A model generated the notes under the pieces. It was not told the DNA's origin. It made no database searches and saw nothing but the letters and a program-made list of their open reading frames with translations. Of a stretch of 38,130 nt of DNA, positions 7,459 to 16,128 are shown in pieces (position 1 is the stretch's first letter; the number at the start of each line of letters is the position of its first letter). Origin of the DNA: a virus; the IMG/VR virus record IMGVR_UViG_3300024336_000023, positions 1-38,130 of that record. One strand, 5' to 3'. Position numbers and translations under genes: made by a program.

Positions 7459-7854
7459 TTATATCTCCAGACTCATCAAAGTTGATTTTGTTTGAAATCC
7501 ATATCTTTCCAAGTTATTTGGTTTTCTTGTCATAAGATTTACTGATTTAACATTCTTTTCCGTTCCCCATTTTATCATAATATCAATAACTTGTTTATGG
7601 TATTGGTTGCCCCCAGAATAATACATACCGTATATATAATTACAAATTGGTTTACTATCCATACAAACAGCCACAAAATAATCAACCATTTTATGATCTT
7701 CAAAAATACCTTGAATCATAAATTTATCACTATCTATATTTTGGATTAAAAATTGAACCCACTCCCCAAGTTCACAGGGTGCTAATTCTTCAAAATATAT
7801 GTCATCCAAATACATTAATTTAGTTATGTCTTCTACCTCTAATTTTCTAATCAT
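7459..7854 (-). CDS. GNAT-like protein in the tail module
   Basis: A 131-residue protein with the layout of a GNAT acetyltransferase: N-terminal IRKLEVEDI, a central beta strand pair (VDYFVAVCM and NYIYGMYY), a helix, and a C-terminal NLERYGFQTKS segment as in NxxxRFYxKxGF-type ends. The classic acetyl-CoA loop Q/RxxGxG/A is not clear, so activity is uncertain. It occupies the place between the L-like and J-like genes where lambda has the K peptidase. No NlpC/P60-type gene is seen here. A role in tail assembly or virion modification is inference. Confidence 0.6.
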   Translation of the reverse strand: MIRKLEVEDITKLMYLDDIYFEELAPCELGEWVQFLIQNIDSDKFMIQGIFEDHKMVDYFVAVCMDSKPICNYIYGMYYSGGNQYHKQVIDIMIKWGTEKNVKSVNLMTRKPNNLERYGFQTKSTLMSLEI

Positions 7855-7855
7855 T

Positions 7856-8716
7856 TTATTCTCTATCCAAAGGAGCTGTTATATGAATACAACCGCCAAA
7901 ATTTAAACTATTGTCTGCGCTCGGCCCCCATTCATTGTCAGATTCGCAAGTTTCCCATACCTGATCGCACCCTTTGAATAGTTCATAGGTTGTTGTATTA
8001 TCAATTGTAACAGGCAGCCCAACATCCAAGGTAATTGTATCCGAGCTTGCTACAAAATCTTTTACTTTTCTTCTATAAACAACTCCGCCCTTTGTTATCT
8101 TCATCTTACCAAAATTCCAGTAATCATCTGCTTGGGTCAAGGCATTATCTACAAGGGTACTTGTTGTCCCACTATCAGCTGTACCTGTGGCAGTCAAAGA
8201 GGTTAAATCAGCAAGTCCATCTGTATTACACTTACTACCTCCAAAGATCCAGGGACACATCCGTTGATAAGGAAAGGTTAGAGCTTTTTTAGTCAAAGGC
8301 TTTCCACTTGTTGCGGAAACTGTTAACCAGTGCCTTGTTATCTCAGAGGGTCTCTCCATATATCCATTAAATAACTCATTAAAGTTTAGAGCATTTCCAA
8401 GGGCATCAAGATAGACTCTTTTAATAGTCAAATTAATCCCTCTAAAATCCTCGTTATGAGCGTATGAAGCCATATCCCTACTTACATTATCAAACTTAAC
8501 CGTAACCCTCCCTATTTGTCCCTCAAGGGCTTGTATTACGTTATTTACTTGTATATTCTTTGCAGTGTAAGTATTCCCAGCTGTTGGGAAGACTAGATTT
8601 GTATTATACGCAACAAATCTAAGAGTTGAAGATAATCCAAGCTCAAATAATAACACAGGTCTTTTCTGAGTTGCGTCCATTTGGGTAACTACAGCAGCTT
8701 GTAAATCTCTAGGCAT
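7856..8716 (-). CDS. DUF2163-type minor tail protein (gpL-like)
   Basis: A 286-residue protein with the two-part layout of the phiJL001 Gp84 / BR0599 family, which corresponds to lambda L at the tail tip. Conserved Cys residues in CPWIFGGSKC, in CDQVWETC and in the C-terminal FGGC are in the positions that hold an iron-sulfur cluster in lambda L. The N-terminal half carries the beta domain with FDNVSRDMA. It lies directly after the M-like gene. Confidence 0.85.
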   Translation of the reverse strand: MPRDLQAAVVTQMDATQKRPVLLFELGLSSTLRFVAYNTNLVFPTAGNTYTAKNIQVNNVIQALEGQIGRVTVKFDNVSRDMASYAHNEDFRGINLTIKRVYLDALGNALNFNELFNGYMERPSEITRHWLTVSATSGKPLTKKALTFPYQRMCPWIFGGSKCNTDGLADLTSLTATGTADSGTTSTLVDNALTQADDYWNFGKMKITKGGVVYRRKVKDFVASSDTITLDVGLPVTIDNTTTYELFKGCDQVWETCESDNEWGPSADNSLNFGGCIHITAPLDRE

Positions 8717-9073
8717 TTAATTCTCCTTTTCAAAAGATACAGTGATTTTCCATTTATTTGAGTTTGGCGTTATTCTTAAGCTGCCTTTTATCCATCTGCC
8801 TGTAATATTTGCGCCACTATTTATATAGTCTGGTACACTTTGCCAAGAAAAATTATGATATCCACCAGACTGGTCATTAAAATGGGTCAAAATAGTATTC
8901 ATCACGGTACTGGTAACAGCTTTAAATGTTAAATCCCATTTTTGTACAGCTGTTGCTGAAATATCATAATATTCTTTTTTTTGACTCTCTGTTTGAGACT
9001 CAATATTGTTGTATTCCGGTTCATGAGGTACAACAATTTTTGGAATAATTGTAAACGCACTGCCAGCAGCCAT
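8717..9073 (-). CDS. Minor tail protein (gpM-like)
   Basis: A 118-residue protein of the Phage_min_tail family (lambda M). It is recognised by the early I(I)PK, a central KWDLTF, the FNDQSGGYHNFSW region and a beta-rich end. It is a structural component of the tail tip between the tape measure and the L-like protein. Its ATG overlaps the stop of the small gene upstream (TAATG). Confidence 0.75.
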   Translation of the reverse strand: MAAGSAFTIIPKIVVPHEPEYNNIESQTESQKKEYYDISATAVQKWDLTFKAVTSTVMNTILTHFNDQSGGYHNFSWQSVPDYINSGANITGRWIKGSLRITPNSNKWKITVSFEKEN

Positions 9074-9180
9074 TATTTATTACCTTTTATAATTTGTCTC
9101 AAAATGCCATCTTTGTTATAATCATCAACAACAACAGAGATTATCCATTTTTTAATATATTCTTTTAATTTACTAATCAT
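9073..9180 (-). CDS. 35-residue protein between tape measure and gpM-like gene
   Basis: A very short gene linked to both neighbours by overlapping codons: TGATG with the tape measure gene and TAATG with the M-like gene. This tight coupling argues that it is translated. The product is a basic amphipathic helix with a central IISVVV stretch. Function unknown. Confidence 0.55.
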   Translation of the reverse strand: MISKLKEYIKKWIISVVVDDYNKDGILRQIIKGNK

Positions 9181-11174
9181 CACATACCGCCTTTCACCAT
9201 ACTTCTAATAGCACCGTCATTTTGATAATTTTCTATGATAGCACCAGGTGCAATTTGTCTTGTAACTACTTCTGAAATTTGTGCCATGGTTTGTCTTTGT
9301 GTTTCTAAGTCCTGGAAAACTGGATTATTCATTATTATATTGACCCCTTGACTTCCCTCACCCATTTTAACGGGGATCTTGCCGCCACTGGGAATTGGGA
9401 TATGCGCCTCTGCAATATTACCTGTCTGGTATATCCCTTGAGCATTACTTATCCCACCTTGATCGTACGAAGGGGGTTGCTGATTAGCGATTGAAGCAAT
9501 TTTAACTGCTGCTGCTGCTCCTGCAACTATTGGCATAATCATATTTAAAGGCCAGGGTGCTGCTAACCCTGCTAATACAGCCTGGGCACCTGCTATTAAA
9601 GCCTGTGCCATTGCGAATGCTTTATACATTTTAAAAGCTTCTTTACTATGTTTCCCACCTGCCTGGGCAATCATTTGAAAGGTATCTGCAATCCCACCGG
9701 CAACACCTTGATAAATTGTCAACTTTGCCTGCTGTTCTGCCTGGGCAATCTTTTTTAATTTATCAGAAGTCAGCTCTGAAATTTTTGTACGATTAACACC
9801 AGCTTTTTTATATATTTCTGTCATGCGCTCAACTTGCAGCCGTTCAAGTTCAAATCTATCAAGCCCTATTTCTTCATAACTTAAATTAAATTCTTTTTGC
9901 GTTTCTAATTTTTGTTCATACAATTCTTTTTCTTTTTCAATTTGAGCATTGGAAAACTCAATCTCCGCTTGCCATTTTTCGGCTCTCAATCTTTCTTCTT
10001 CTTGGATGGCGGCAATTCTTGCTTTTTGTAGAGAATCCCCTTTTTTGGCCACCGGAGTGATATCACCTGGCACGTTGACTATTCCAAGAGGTGGCTCTTT
10101 CCCATTGTACAAACTATATCCTGGTGTTTGACTATTGATAGATTTGGTCACACCCTCTTGTTCTAATCTAAATCTTTTAACGGCATCAACCCCGTCCAAT
10201 AATGCTTCTTTCCAGCTGATAATACCTGTTGATGCAAGACCGATTGCCTGTGCGGTACTTACAAACACATTGTAAAACTCAACACCAAATAAAACCACAT
10301 CACCCATGGCTGAAGCTAAATCCAGAATATTTTTTGTGAACTCACCAACCTGTTCTATTATTTTTGGATTTCTTTCTATTGCTATATTGATTTGATTAAT
10401 CCATGCGGTGACTTGTGGTAATAATTCCCCACCAATCGTTGCAGCAATGTTTTCAATATTGGCGTGGAGTTGTTTCATCTGATTGGCATAACTGCCCATG
10501 GTTCTTTGCTGGTCTCCAATTGCGGCCGCAGACCCTTTGAGCATTAATCTGAAAGCAATCTGCGCTTTGGTGTTGGCATCGACCATGCCTTTTCCATCCC
10601 ACAATTTTAAATTAAGTGCCTCTTGTTTTATGACGGTTTCATTTAAAACAACCCCGTATTTTTTCATGGTTTCAAAATTGCCGACCAGGGCGCTTTGAAT
10701 ATCAAGCATGACGGTTGAGGTTGGTAAATTATTAAATGATCCTAAATCAGCCGCCAGTTTTACAACTGCATTTGACATCATGATAGCTTTATCAGAGGAC
10801 ATGCCCATGGGAACAAGCAAATCTTGAACGCTTGATAAATATTGTTTGGCTTCCCTTGTTGACATGGCATATGATTTGACAAGAACTTTTGCCATTGCCT
10901 CTGCCTGTTGACCATGCTTTTTAAAAACAACATCAAACTTGCCAACAGTCTCCTCGAGATTGCTGGCGGCATCAATCGCTTTTTTCATTCCAAACCCAAC
11001 CGCAACACTAAACGCAAGCGTGGCAGCGCCAACCGCTTTAAAATTAATTGAATCTAATTGCTTTTGTATTTTAACAGCCGCTTGTTTAGTCAGGGTCTTG
11101 GCGTTTGCAAGATCCCGTTTATATTTGTCAGTCTTTGCCCTGACATCTATAAATATTCCTCCCAGTTTAGCCAT
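9180..11174 (-). CDS. Tail tape measure protein
   Basis: A 664-residue protein that sets tail length and is threaded through the tail tube. It is recognised by a helical N-terminus, repeated Ala/Lys-rich helices, a central coiled coil rich in Glu and Lys (about 390-480), a hydrophobic Ala/Ile-rich stretch near 555-605, and its place directly after the tail assembly chaperone pair. At about 0.15 nm per residue, the usual rule for tape measures, the tail would be roughly 100 nm; this is an estimate only. Confidence 0.9.
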   Translation of the reverse strand: MAKLGGIFIDVRAKTDKYKRDLANAKTLTKQAAVKIQKQLDSINFKAVGAATLAFSVAVGFGMKKAIDAASNLEETVGKFDVVFKKHGQQAEAMAKVLVKSYAMSTREAKQYLSSVQDLLVPMGMSSDKAIMMSNAVVKLAADLGSFNNLPTSTVMLDIQSALVGNFETMKKYGVVLNETVIKQEALNLKLWDGKGMVDANTKAQIAFRLMLKGSAAAIGDQQRTMGSYANQMKQLHANIENIAATIGGELLPQVTAWINQINIAIERNPKIIEQVGEFTKNILDLASAMGDVVLFGVEFYNVFVSTAQAIGLASTGIISWKEALLDGVDAVKRFRLEQEGVTKSINSQTPGYSLYNGKEPPLGIVNVPGDITPVAKKGDSLQKARIAAIQEEERLRAEKWQAEIEFSNAQIEKEKELYEQKLETQKEFNLSYEEIGLDRFELERLQVERMTEIYKKAGVNRTKISELTSDKLKKIAQAEQQAKLTIYQGVAGGIADTFQMIAQAGGKHSKEAFKMYKAFAMAQALIAGAQAVLAGLAAPWPLNMIMPIVAGAAAAVKIASIANQQPPSYDQGGISNAQGIYQTGNIAEAHIPIPSGGKIPVKMGEGSQGVNIIMNNPVFQDLETQRQTMAQISEVVTRQIAPGAIIENYQNDGAIRSMVKGGM

Positions 11175-11524
11175 TACTTTTTTTCCTTTAAAAATTTAAG
11201 TCTCATAACTTCACCCCTGACAAGCTGAATTAAATCCAAGCAATACAATTGATCTTCTTTTTTTATTCCGACTAACTCCATCACTTTGAACACATCCACG
11301 TTTTCAATTGAACTAAACACACGCCAATAGACTTCGTATATTTTAGCATTTTCATTTTGCAACTCCGGTAAACAGGTTTGACATGGCGTGTCCTCTTTAT
11401 AATATTTATATGTCGTTCTGCACTCTTTGCATTTTACTTCGCTGGTTCTAATGCAGAACTTTTCAAGTTTTTTTTCTGATCTTCCTTTTCGATGGCGATA
11501 TCTTTTGCAAGAGTATCTCGACAT
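11174..11524 (-). CDS. Tail assembly chaperone, -1 frameshift extension (gpT-like)
   Basis: This frame overlaps the gene upstream by 91 bases in the -1 frame and has no ribosome site of its own. It is best read as the C-terminal part of a frameshift product. Ribosomes slipping at 11467-11473 would join 132 residues of the first gene to 97 residues encoded here, giving about 229 residues. The extension carries two CxxC pairs (CKEC, CQTC), so it probably binds zinc. The longer product would be the minor species that recruits the tape measure protein during tail assembly, as gpGT does in lambda. Confidence 0.75.
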   Translation of the reverse strand: MSRYSCKRYRHRKGRSEKKLEKFCIRTSEVKCKECRTTYKYYKEDTPCQTCLPELQNENAKIYEVYWRVFSSIENVDVFKVMELVGIKKEDQLYCLDLIQLVRGEVMRLKFLKEKK

Positions 11525-11862
11525 TCCGCAACGAACTCATTGAATCCTTCAATTTCTCTTGATGCCAAAATAATATTTTTATGATTGCAAGCCATTAGCT
11601 TATCTTTTCTATCAAAAAAGCCTGTCCAATCAACAATAGCCAAAGTTAAAGTCAATTCTCGATCAAGTTTTTTATCTGTATTTTGGGAAAAATTTGGTTC
11701 AAGCTTTCCTTTTTTCCCTTTTTTATATTCGATATTTTGAGTAAATACTTTATCAAAGATGTCTGCTATCTCTCCAGGTGATAAGTGTTTGATTTTTAAT
11801 TTTGCATTGTCTTTATCTTCTGGTACGTCGAACCAGCGTTCTACAGCTTTTGAAACTCTCAT
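11434..11862 (-). CDS. Tail assembly chaperone (gpG-like)
   Basis: A 142-residue protein between the major tail protein and the tape measure, the position of lambda G. The start at 11862 has GGAG upstream; the longer open frame has no such site. The N-terminus (KAVERWFDVPED) and the LSPGEIADIFDKV pattern are typical of siphophage tail chaperones. Near its end the message has eight A residues followed by C, forming the slippery heptamer A AAA AAC in the correct frame. A fraction of ribosomes should therefore shift to the frame of 11174-11524. Confidence 0.8.
   Translation of the reverse strand: MRVSKAVERWFDVPEDKDNAKLKIKHLSPGEIADIFDKVFTQNIEYKKGKKGKLEPNFSQNTDKKLDRELTLTLAIVDWTGFFDRKDKLMACNHKNIILASREIEGFNEFVAECRDTLAKDIAIEKEDQKKNLKSSALEPAK
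11467..11473 (-). promoter_or_regulatory. Programmed -1 frameshift site (A AAA AAC)
   Basis: The leftward message reads CAG AAA AAA AAC in the zero frame, giving a canonical X XXY YYZ heptamer. After a -1 slip, reading continues with CTT GAA AAG in the frame of the chaperone extension. A run of eight A residues makes slippage likely. Confidence 0.75.
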
Positions 11863-11903
11863 GTTATTTGCTCCGTTTATTTTGCCCCATTTATTTAGGG
11901 CAG

Positions 11904-11925
11904 AAAGTGGTGGAGCAACCACTTT
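11904..11925 (-). other. Intergenic RNA hairpin before the chaperone gene
   Basis: A perfect 8-base stem (AAAGTGGT with ACCACTTT, 6-base loop) lies in the gap between the major tail protein and chaperone genes. Flanking GGGCAG and CTGCCC can extend the structure. No U run follows, so it may lower or stabilise the downstream message rather than terminate it. Confidence 0.5.
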
Positions 11926-11959
11926 TCGGGTTTTATCCCTATCTGCCCGTGAACGGCGG

Positions 11960-12412
11960 TTAAATTAACCGCATTGCACCTTCAATTTTCCCTTCAAAAT
12001 CAATTGTACCAAGCCCATTCTTATCAAATGCAATGCTTGGTTCAGTCATGATTCTAATTACACTAACCATTGTACCAGCAGGCAAACCACCACCGGCAGC
12101 TGTTGTGCTGTTCGGTGTATAGTAACTGGTATCATCAACATAAAATCTGATTGTGGTTAAATCTGATTTAAGCCAATATGCATCTCTGATAAGGTTTTGA
12201 CCCTGTGTGTCATCTGCTTTGTAGTTACCGGCAAAAGTAACATTGCCACCAGTTCTCAACCCTCTTAAAAAGTTATAATCATCATCGCAAAAATCAGTAT
12301 CATCCAATTCTGCGTATGATCCACCTGAAATATTCCAAGTGCCGATTCCTAAAATACAATTTGCACCGATCTTGACAGCAGCATCAATACCGATCTTGCT
12401 TTCATTAGACAT
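11960..12412 (-). CDS. Major tail protein (tail tube subunit)
   Basis: A 150-residue beta-rich protein placed between the tail terminator and glycosyltransferase genes upstream and the chaperone pair downstream, where siphophages encode the tube subunit. The segments DDDYNFLRGLRTGG and TIDFEGKIEGAM are typical of the tube fold. AGGAGA lies upstream of the ATG, inside the end of the glycosyltransferase gene (8-base overlap). It polymerises around the tape measure protein. Confidence 0.75.
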   Translation of the reverse strand: MSNESKIGIDAAVKIGANCILGIGTWNISGGSYAELDDTDFCDDDYNFLRGLRTGGNVTFAGNYKADDTQGQNLIRDAYWLKSDLTTIRFYVDDTSYYTPNSTTAAGGGLPAGTMVSVIRIMTEPSIAFDKNGLGTIDFEGKIEGAMRLI

Positions 12413-13709
12413 TTTTTTTATCTCCTATTATTTTTGTAAATAATTTATACGTTCCAAAATCAACAGCCAATAAAGTCAAATGCTTAATATCAATAGAGCA
12501 ATCAACAAATATTGGTATTTTTAAATCTTTTAATTTTTTGCAAAATCCGATATCTTCGCCAATAGGTTGGCCATGGTCACCAACCGATAGCCTAAAAGGT
12601 TTTGCAGGCAGCATATTATTAAAAATTCGCATGTCATATAGGATGCAACCAGTTCCAGTGTAATCAACCTGCAACTCCTGGTTAAAATTTCCATCTTGAT
12701 CTTTTATTTTATCATCTGATATCTGTCTTAAATTTCCAATGTCACCTTCAAGTAGCAAAGGATCAAATGGCGGATATCTTCTGTGAACCCTTGCCCCCAA
12801 AACCTTTTTATTATGAGCAAGCATTTTATGAATCATGTTATCTGTATTATAAAGTTGATCTGTGTCCATCATCAGAATATGGGTGCATCCCAAAATTAAT
12901 GCTTGGTGAACAAGATTATTCCTTATCTCGTCTATTTGTCCTGGAAAATCTGGCATAACCACATCAAATGAGACTGGTTTGCCTGATCGGATTAGAGATG
13001 ATTGATATTCAGTTATAACTTTTATAAATGTAAAAAAGAATTGTGTGTAAACTTTATCATCGGTCAATGGCACTGCAATGGCAAGTTTGACCCCATATTT
13101 TTCCTGCATCCTGTCACGTTTCCGGTTGCAATATGTTTTAAAATCATGAATCTGCTTATCTTCTTTATATGCAAACTGATATCCTTCATCATCATCTGCA
13201 GTGGCATTGATAGGATGATTGTGCAGCACTCTTGATTTCTTTGCCCGAACCCATCTACCCATTTCCTCTGCAATATCTTTCAGTTCATTGTCACACCAGC
13301 AATGTTTATATTCAGTTGAAAAAAAATAACCACCCGGAATATGATCAAGCATTTTTTTATGCGCCATCCAGTGTGCAATTGGATTGCCATTTTTTAGATC
13401 TCTTATATCCTGGGTATTGAGTCCGACAACACCCCAACCATCTGGCAAAGTTTCCATGGCATCAATGGCATGTTTTAGAAAATCTTTTTCAGGAATTGTG
13501 TCATCCCCCAAGAACATGACAGTGTTAAAATTTGCCATGTCAGTCAGTTTTTTAACCATTCCGGGGCAACCGACTTTATCTAAATCAAAGGCTGTTAAAA
13601 TCTCAAATTGTTCATCTGGCACTCCAGCATTTTGCTTTATCGCCTGGATACATCTTTTAGCGCCCTCCTGTCTTATCACCGGAATAATAATTGATACTTT
13701 TTGCTCCAT
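12405..13709 (-). CDS. Two-domain glycosyltransferase within the tail module
   Basis: A 434-residue protein with two GT-A-like halves. The first starts with KVSIIIPVIR and has the acidic metal motif FLGDDTIPEKDF. The second has MMDTDQLYN (a DxD motif) and later GEDIGFC. The start at 13709 is supported by GGGAG. It should transfer a sugar from a nucleotide donor; the acceptor is unknown. Its position between the tail terminator and the major tail protein suggests that it glycosylates a virion protein, as reported for glycosyltransferase genes set beside structural genes in some phages, but that is inference. Modification of the host surface or of DNA are alternatives. Confidence 0.75.
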   Translation of the reverse strand: MEQKVSIIIPVIRQEGAKRCIQAIKQNAGVPDEQFEILTAFDLDKVGCPGMVKKLTDMANFNTVMFLGDDTIPEKDFLKHAIDAMETLPDGWGVVGLNTQDIRDLKNGNPIAHWMAHKKMLDHIPGGYFFSTEYKHCWCDNELKDIAEEMGRWVRAKKSRVLHNHPINATADDDEGYQFAYKEDKQIHDFKTYCNRKRDRMQEKYGVKLAIAVPLTDDKVYTQFFFTFIKVITEYQSSLIRSGKPVSFDVVMPDFPGQIDEIRNNLVHQALILGCTHILMMDTDQLYNTDNMIHKMLAHNKKVLGARVHRRYPPFDPLLLEGDIGNLRQISDDKIKDQDGNFNQELQVDYTGTGCILYDMRIFNNMLPAKPFRLSVGDHGQPIGEDIGFCKKLKDLKIPIFVDCSIDIKHLTLLAVDFGTYKLFTKIIGDKKNV

Positions 13710-13725
13710 TAATTTGCTCCCTTTT

Positions 13726-14139
13726 TTAGCTTCTTGCCTTTTCAAGTAAAACATTATAGCCAACAGAATACCCCTGCACTGGTGGCACTTGTGAATAATC
13801 ATTATTCGGGTTAACCATGTCTCTTTTAAATTGCAAATGTCGCCATCCTGTTACCGTCAAAATACAATTATCAAACATGATTTTTAACGATTCCAGAAGG
13901 TTGCCTGCTTCAAGGGCAGAATTGTTTTTACTAAAAATATTAAACTGAATTAAAAAATTTTCATGTTCATCTGAAAAATCTAAATCATCAACATCAGAAA
14001 CGGAGAAATAAACACAATATGGAAACGTGGCCTGCTGCGGTGCTACATTATGATACATCCGTCCCGAAACATCGTTATAAAAACCGGCTGTGGTCGTAGC
14101 TGAAAAATGGTTAAAAATACCTTTAAATAAACTGTTCAT
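13726..14139 (-). CDS. Tail terminator / completion protein (DUF3168-like)
   Basis: A 137-residue protein. The pattern of a short N-terminal helix, RMYHNVAPQQATFPYCVYF, a central beta strand with LIQFNIFSKNNS, and a helix NLLESLKIMFDN fits the tail terminator family that caps the tail tube. It follows the HK97 gp10-like gene, the usual neck order. Confidence 0.75.
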   Translation of the reverse strand: MNSLFKGIFNHFSATTTAGFYNDVSGRMYHNVAPQQATFPYCVYFSVSDVDDLDFSDEHENFLIQFNIFSKNNSALEAGNLLESLKIMFDNCILTVTGWRHLQFKRDMVNPNNDYSQVPPVQGYSVGYNVLLEKARS

Positions 14140-14140
14140 T

Positions 14141-14512
14141 TTATCCTGTCTTCATCCAAGAATCTAAATCGTCTTGAAACATTTTGTTTGCCTTTCTTCT
14201 ATTTTTTTTTAAAGCCGGTCTTAAAAAAGGTTTTGCTTCATCTTTAAAGGTTCCCATCTCCAAAAAGCTGGCATGATAAGGTTCAGTCCATTTCTTTGGC
14301 CCCTGGCAATAAACCAGATAACCGCCATTTTTGAATTTACTTTTTTCAACATAAAATTGATTTAAAAGCCCTTTTTCAGTCGTTGTCTTAGCCTTGCTTT
14401 TTAAAATCTTTTTGGCATCTTCCATTACAATATCAGCTATTTTTTTGCTGACTTTTGCGACAACGCTATTTGTGGCCTCAAGAATATCATCCGCAAACCA
14501 TTCGACAGTCAT
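14141..14512 (-). CDS. HK97 gp10-like neck protein
   Basis: A 123-residue basic protein with the HK97 gp10 family pattern: an N-terminal helical part with VVAKVSKKIADIV, then YHASFLEMGTF and KPFLRPALKKN near the end. It acts at the head-tail junction. GGAGG precedes the ATG, which overlaps the stop of the head-tail joining gene upstream. Confidence 0.8.
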   Translation of the reverse strand: MTVEWFADDILEATNSVVAKVSKKIADIVMEDAKKILKSKAKTTTEKGLLNQFYVEKSKFKNGGYLVYCQGPKKWTEPYHASFLEMGTFKDEAKPFLRPALKKNRRKANKMFQDDLDSWMKTG

Positions 14513-14838
14513 CAGAGATCCTCCGTGCAGAGCATATCAAGCACCTTGTTTCGTTCTTCAAAATTCAAGATTGAAACAATATTAAAAACACGAGCACCAA
14601 AAAGTATCCGATTTTTTGAAGTAATCCCGGATTGATACCGAATTCTTATTTTATGGGTAATAACTTGCTCAAGCTTCATACCATCAAGTCTTTCTTTTGC
14701 ACTTGTCGGCCATATTGCCGCCGGAACTGATCCCATGCCGGATACTGAATCCCAGGAAAGTGTTGAACCACCCAAACCATCCGGTGTTTCAGTCTGCACC
14801 TGGATGTCAACTCTATGTCTTAGGTTCCCTGCCCTCAA
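14512..14838 (-). CDS. Head-tail joining protein (SPP1 gp16-like)
   Basis: A 108-residue beta-barrel protein of the Phage_H_T_join family. It is recognised by the start AGNLRHRVDIQ, the GLGGSTLSWDSV turn and KIRIRYQSGIT followed by NRILFGARVFNI. It is the stopper-like ring below the connector. It overlaps the adaptor gene by four bases (ATGA). Confidence 0.85.
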   Translation of the reverse strand: MRAGNLRHRVDIQVQTETPDGLGGSTLSWDSVSGMGSVPAAIWPTSAKERLDGMKLEQVITHKIRIRYQSGITSKNRILFGARVFNIVSILNFEERNKVLDMLCTEDL

Positions 14839-15596
14839 AAAACACCCCCGAAAAGCTTATATGGCAAAAGCAAATTCTCAAAAGTTCTCAACTTATGGCT
14901 TGAAATTCCAAAATACTCAGTTTCCCGGTTTTCAAATAGATCAGAAATGGTCAATTTGATGGCGTGCCTTATTGGTTCTGGCACTGCCATACCAAGACAT
15001 GTCCATGTAATATCATTGTCAACAACCGTATCGCCTATTGTCAGAGGCCAAGTTGGTTCCGTGCTATGTGATGTACCAACATTACCAGCTTGATAAACAA
15101 GACCGTTTTCCGTAATAGGCATGACTATATTATTTTCAGAATAACCTGTGCCTACCACCCATGTTGAACCGATATAATACCCACATACAAATTCTATTTT
15201 GATAGGATTGTTCGGATACAGGGTGCCTGTCGGCCATGATTTTTGATATCCAAGTTCAATTATTCCAGGCTCGCTCTGAATATCGACTATATAATCATCT
15301 GCAGAAAAAGTTGATTCATTCCCGTCCTCATCTTTGTATTTGATACTACTCACACTCTGCAGACGGCCAAATGGTAATTTGAAAGACGTACCCAGTGGCC
15401 ATACATCAAGATAATTTTTCCACGTCTGAGTAACCAAGCGCCTGTGTAAAAACTGTTCAGCTTTTGCCGTGGCAGCAATGATCAGGCTTTTGACATAGGT
15501 ATCGTGAGTCGTCTCTGATCCGATCTCACATTGTTTTTTTGCTTCTGTCAAAGTGATTGGATATGCTGCCGGTGCTGTTACGAGTTCAGTTTTCAT
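14835..15596 (-). CDS. Head-tail adaptor (gp6-like) with an inserted domain
   Basis: A 253-residue protein. The N-terminal part (ITLTEAKKQCEI, then AATAKAEQFLHRRL) and the end (EPIRHAIKLTISDLFENRE) are those of gp6-like connector proteins, which bind the portal. The start at 15596 is preferred because it overlaps the stop of the small coiled-coil gene by 11 bases. About 65 residues (roughly 155-215) with GLVYQAGNVGTSHSTEPTWP and DNDITWTC interrupt the usual fold. This resembles a small repeated module otherwise found in phage tail and surface proteins. Family members usually lack it. Confidence 0.8.
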   Translation of the reverse strand: MKTELVTAPAAYPITLTEAKKQCEIGSETTHDTYVKSLIIAATAKAEQFLHRRLVTQTWKNYLDVWPLGTSFKLPFGRLQSVSSIKYKDEDGNESTFSADDYIVDIQSEPGIIELGYQKSWPTGTLYPNNPIKIEFVCGYYIGSTWVVGTGYSENNIVMPITENGLVYQAGNVGTSHSTEPTWPLTIGDTVVDNDITWTCLGMAVPEPIRHAIKLTISDLFENRETEYFGISSHKLRTFENLLLPYKLFGGVF

Positions 15597-15744
15597 TTTC
15601 AAGTTGCTTCTGGATATATTTATTTTCATTTATTGCACCGACCATTTTTATCCTTTGATCCATAAGAGATTCAATCTCAGCGCTGATTTTTTCATGGGCT
15701 GATATCAATTCCTTTTCCCTTTCTTTTAATGTTTTAATATCCAT
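15586..15744 (-). CDS. Small coiled-coil protein
   Basis: A 52-residue, highly charged helical protein (MDIKTLKEREKEL at the start) predicted to form a coiled coil. It is linked to the adaptor gene by an 11-base overlap, so translation is probably coupled. Function unknown; it may be a head or neck assembly helper. Confidence 0.6.
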   Translation of the reverse strand: MDIKTLKEREKELISAHEKISAEIESLMDQRIKMVGAINENKYIQKQLENEN

Positions 15745-15749
15745 TGAAA

Positions 15750-16079
15750 TTATGATGCAGCATAATATGGAACATATACTTTTGTTCCATCTACATTAAT
15801 GTTAATCCACCCTGTTTCTGCTGTGGCGCTTGGATCAATACTTGAGGCATCTCCGGCTTTAAGGTCAATCATAACTTTTTCTGCAGTCAGATCAATTGAA
15901 GCACCTGCACCAAATACAAGTTCATCAGCGCTTTCGTCCCACAGCATATAGGCTGAAGCAGTTGCACCAAAAAATTTAACATCAATTCCGTCATCATCTA
16001 CACCAAAGTGCATCGCACCTGTACCTGTAAAAACAAGGTTACCACTTGTCCATTTTGATTTTAAGTTTGCTACTGGCAT
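15750..16079 (-). CDS. Probable capsid accessory protein
   Basis: A 109-residue, probably beta-rich protein. The start at 16079 is chosen because GGAG precedes it. The segment AYMLWDESADELVFGAGA and the end INVDGTKVYVPYYAAS recur in small head-associated proteins of siphophages. It is encoded after the capsid gene, so a decoration or head-fiber role is likely but not shown. Confidence 0.6.
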   Translation of the reverse strand: MPVANLKSKWTSGNLVFTGTGAMHFGVDDDGIDVKFFGATASAYMLWDESADELVFGAGASIDLTAEKVMIDLKAGDASSIDPSATAETGWININVDGTKVYVPYYAAS

Positions 16080-16128
16080 GATTAATTCTCCGTATTTTAA
16101 GGTTTTTAAGGGAGCGGTTCCCCCTTGT

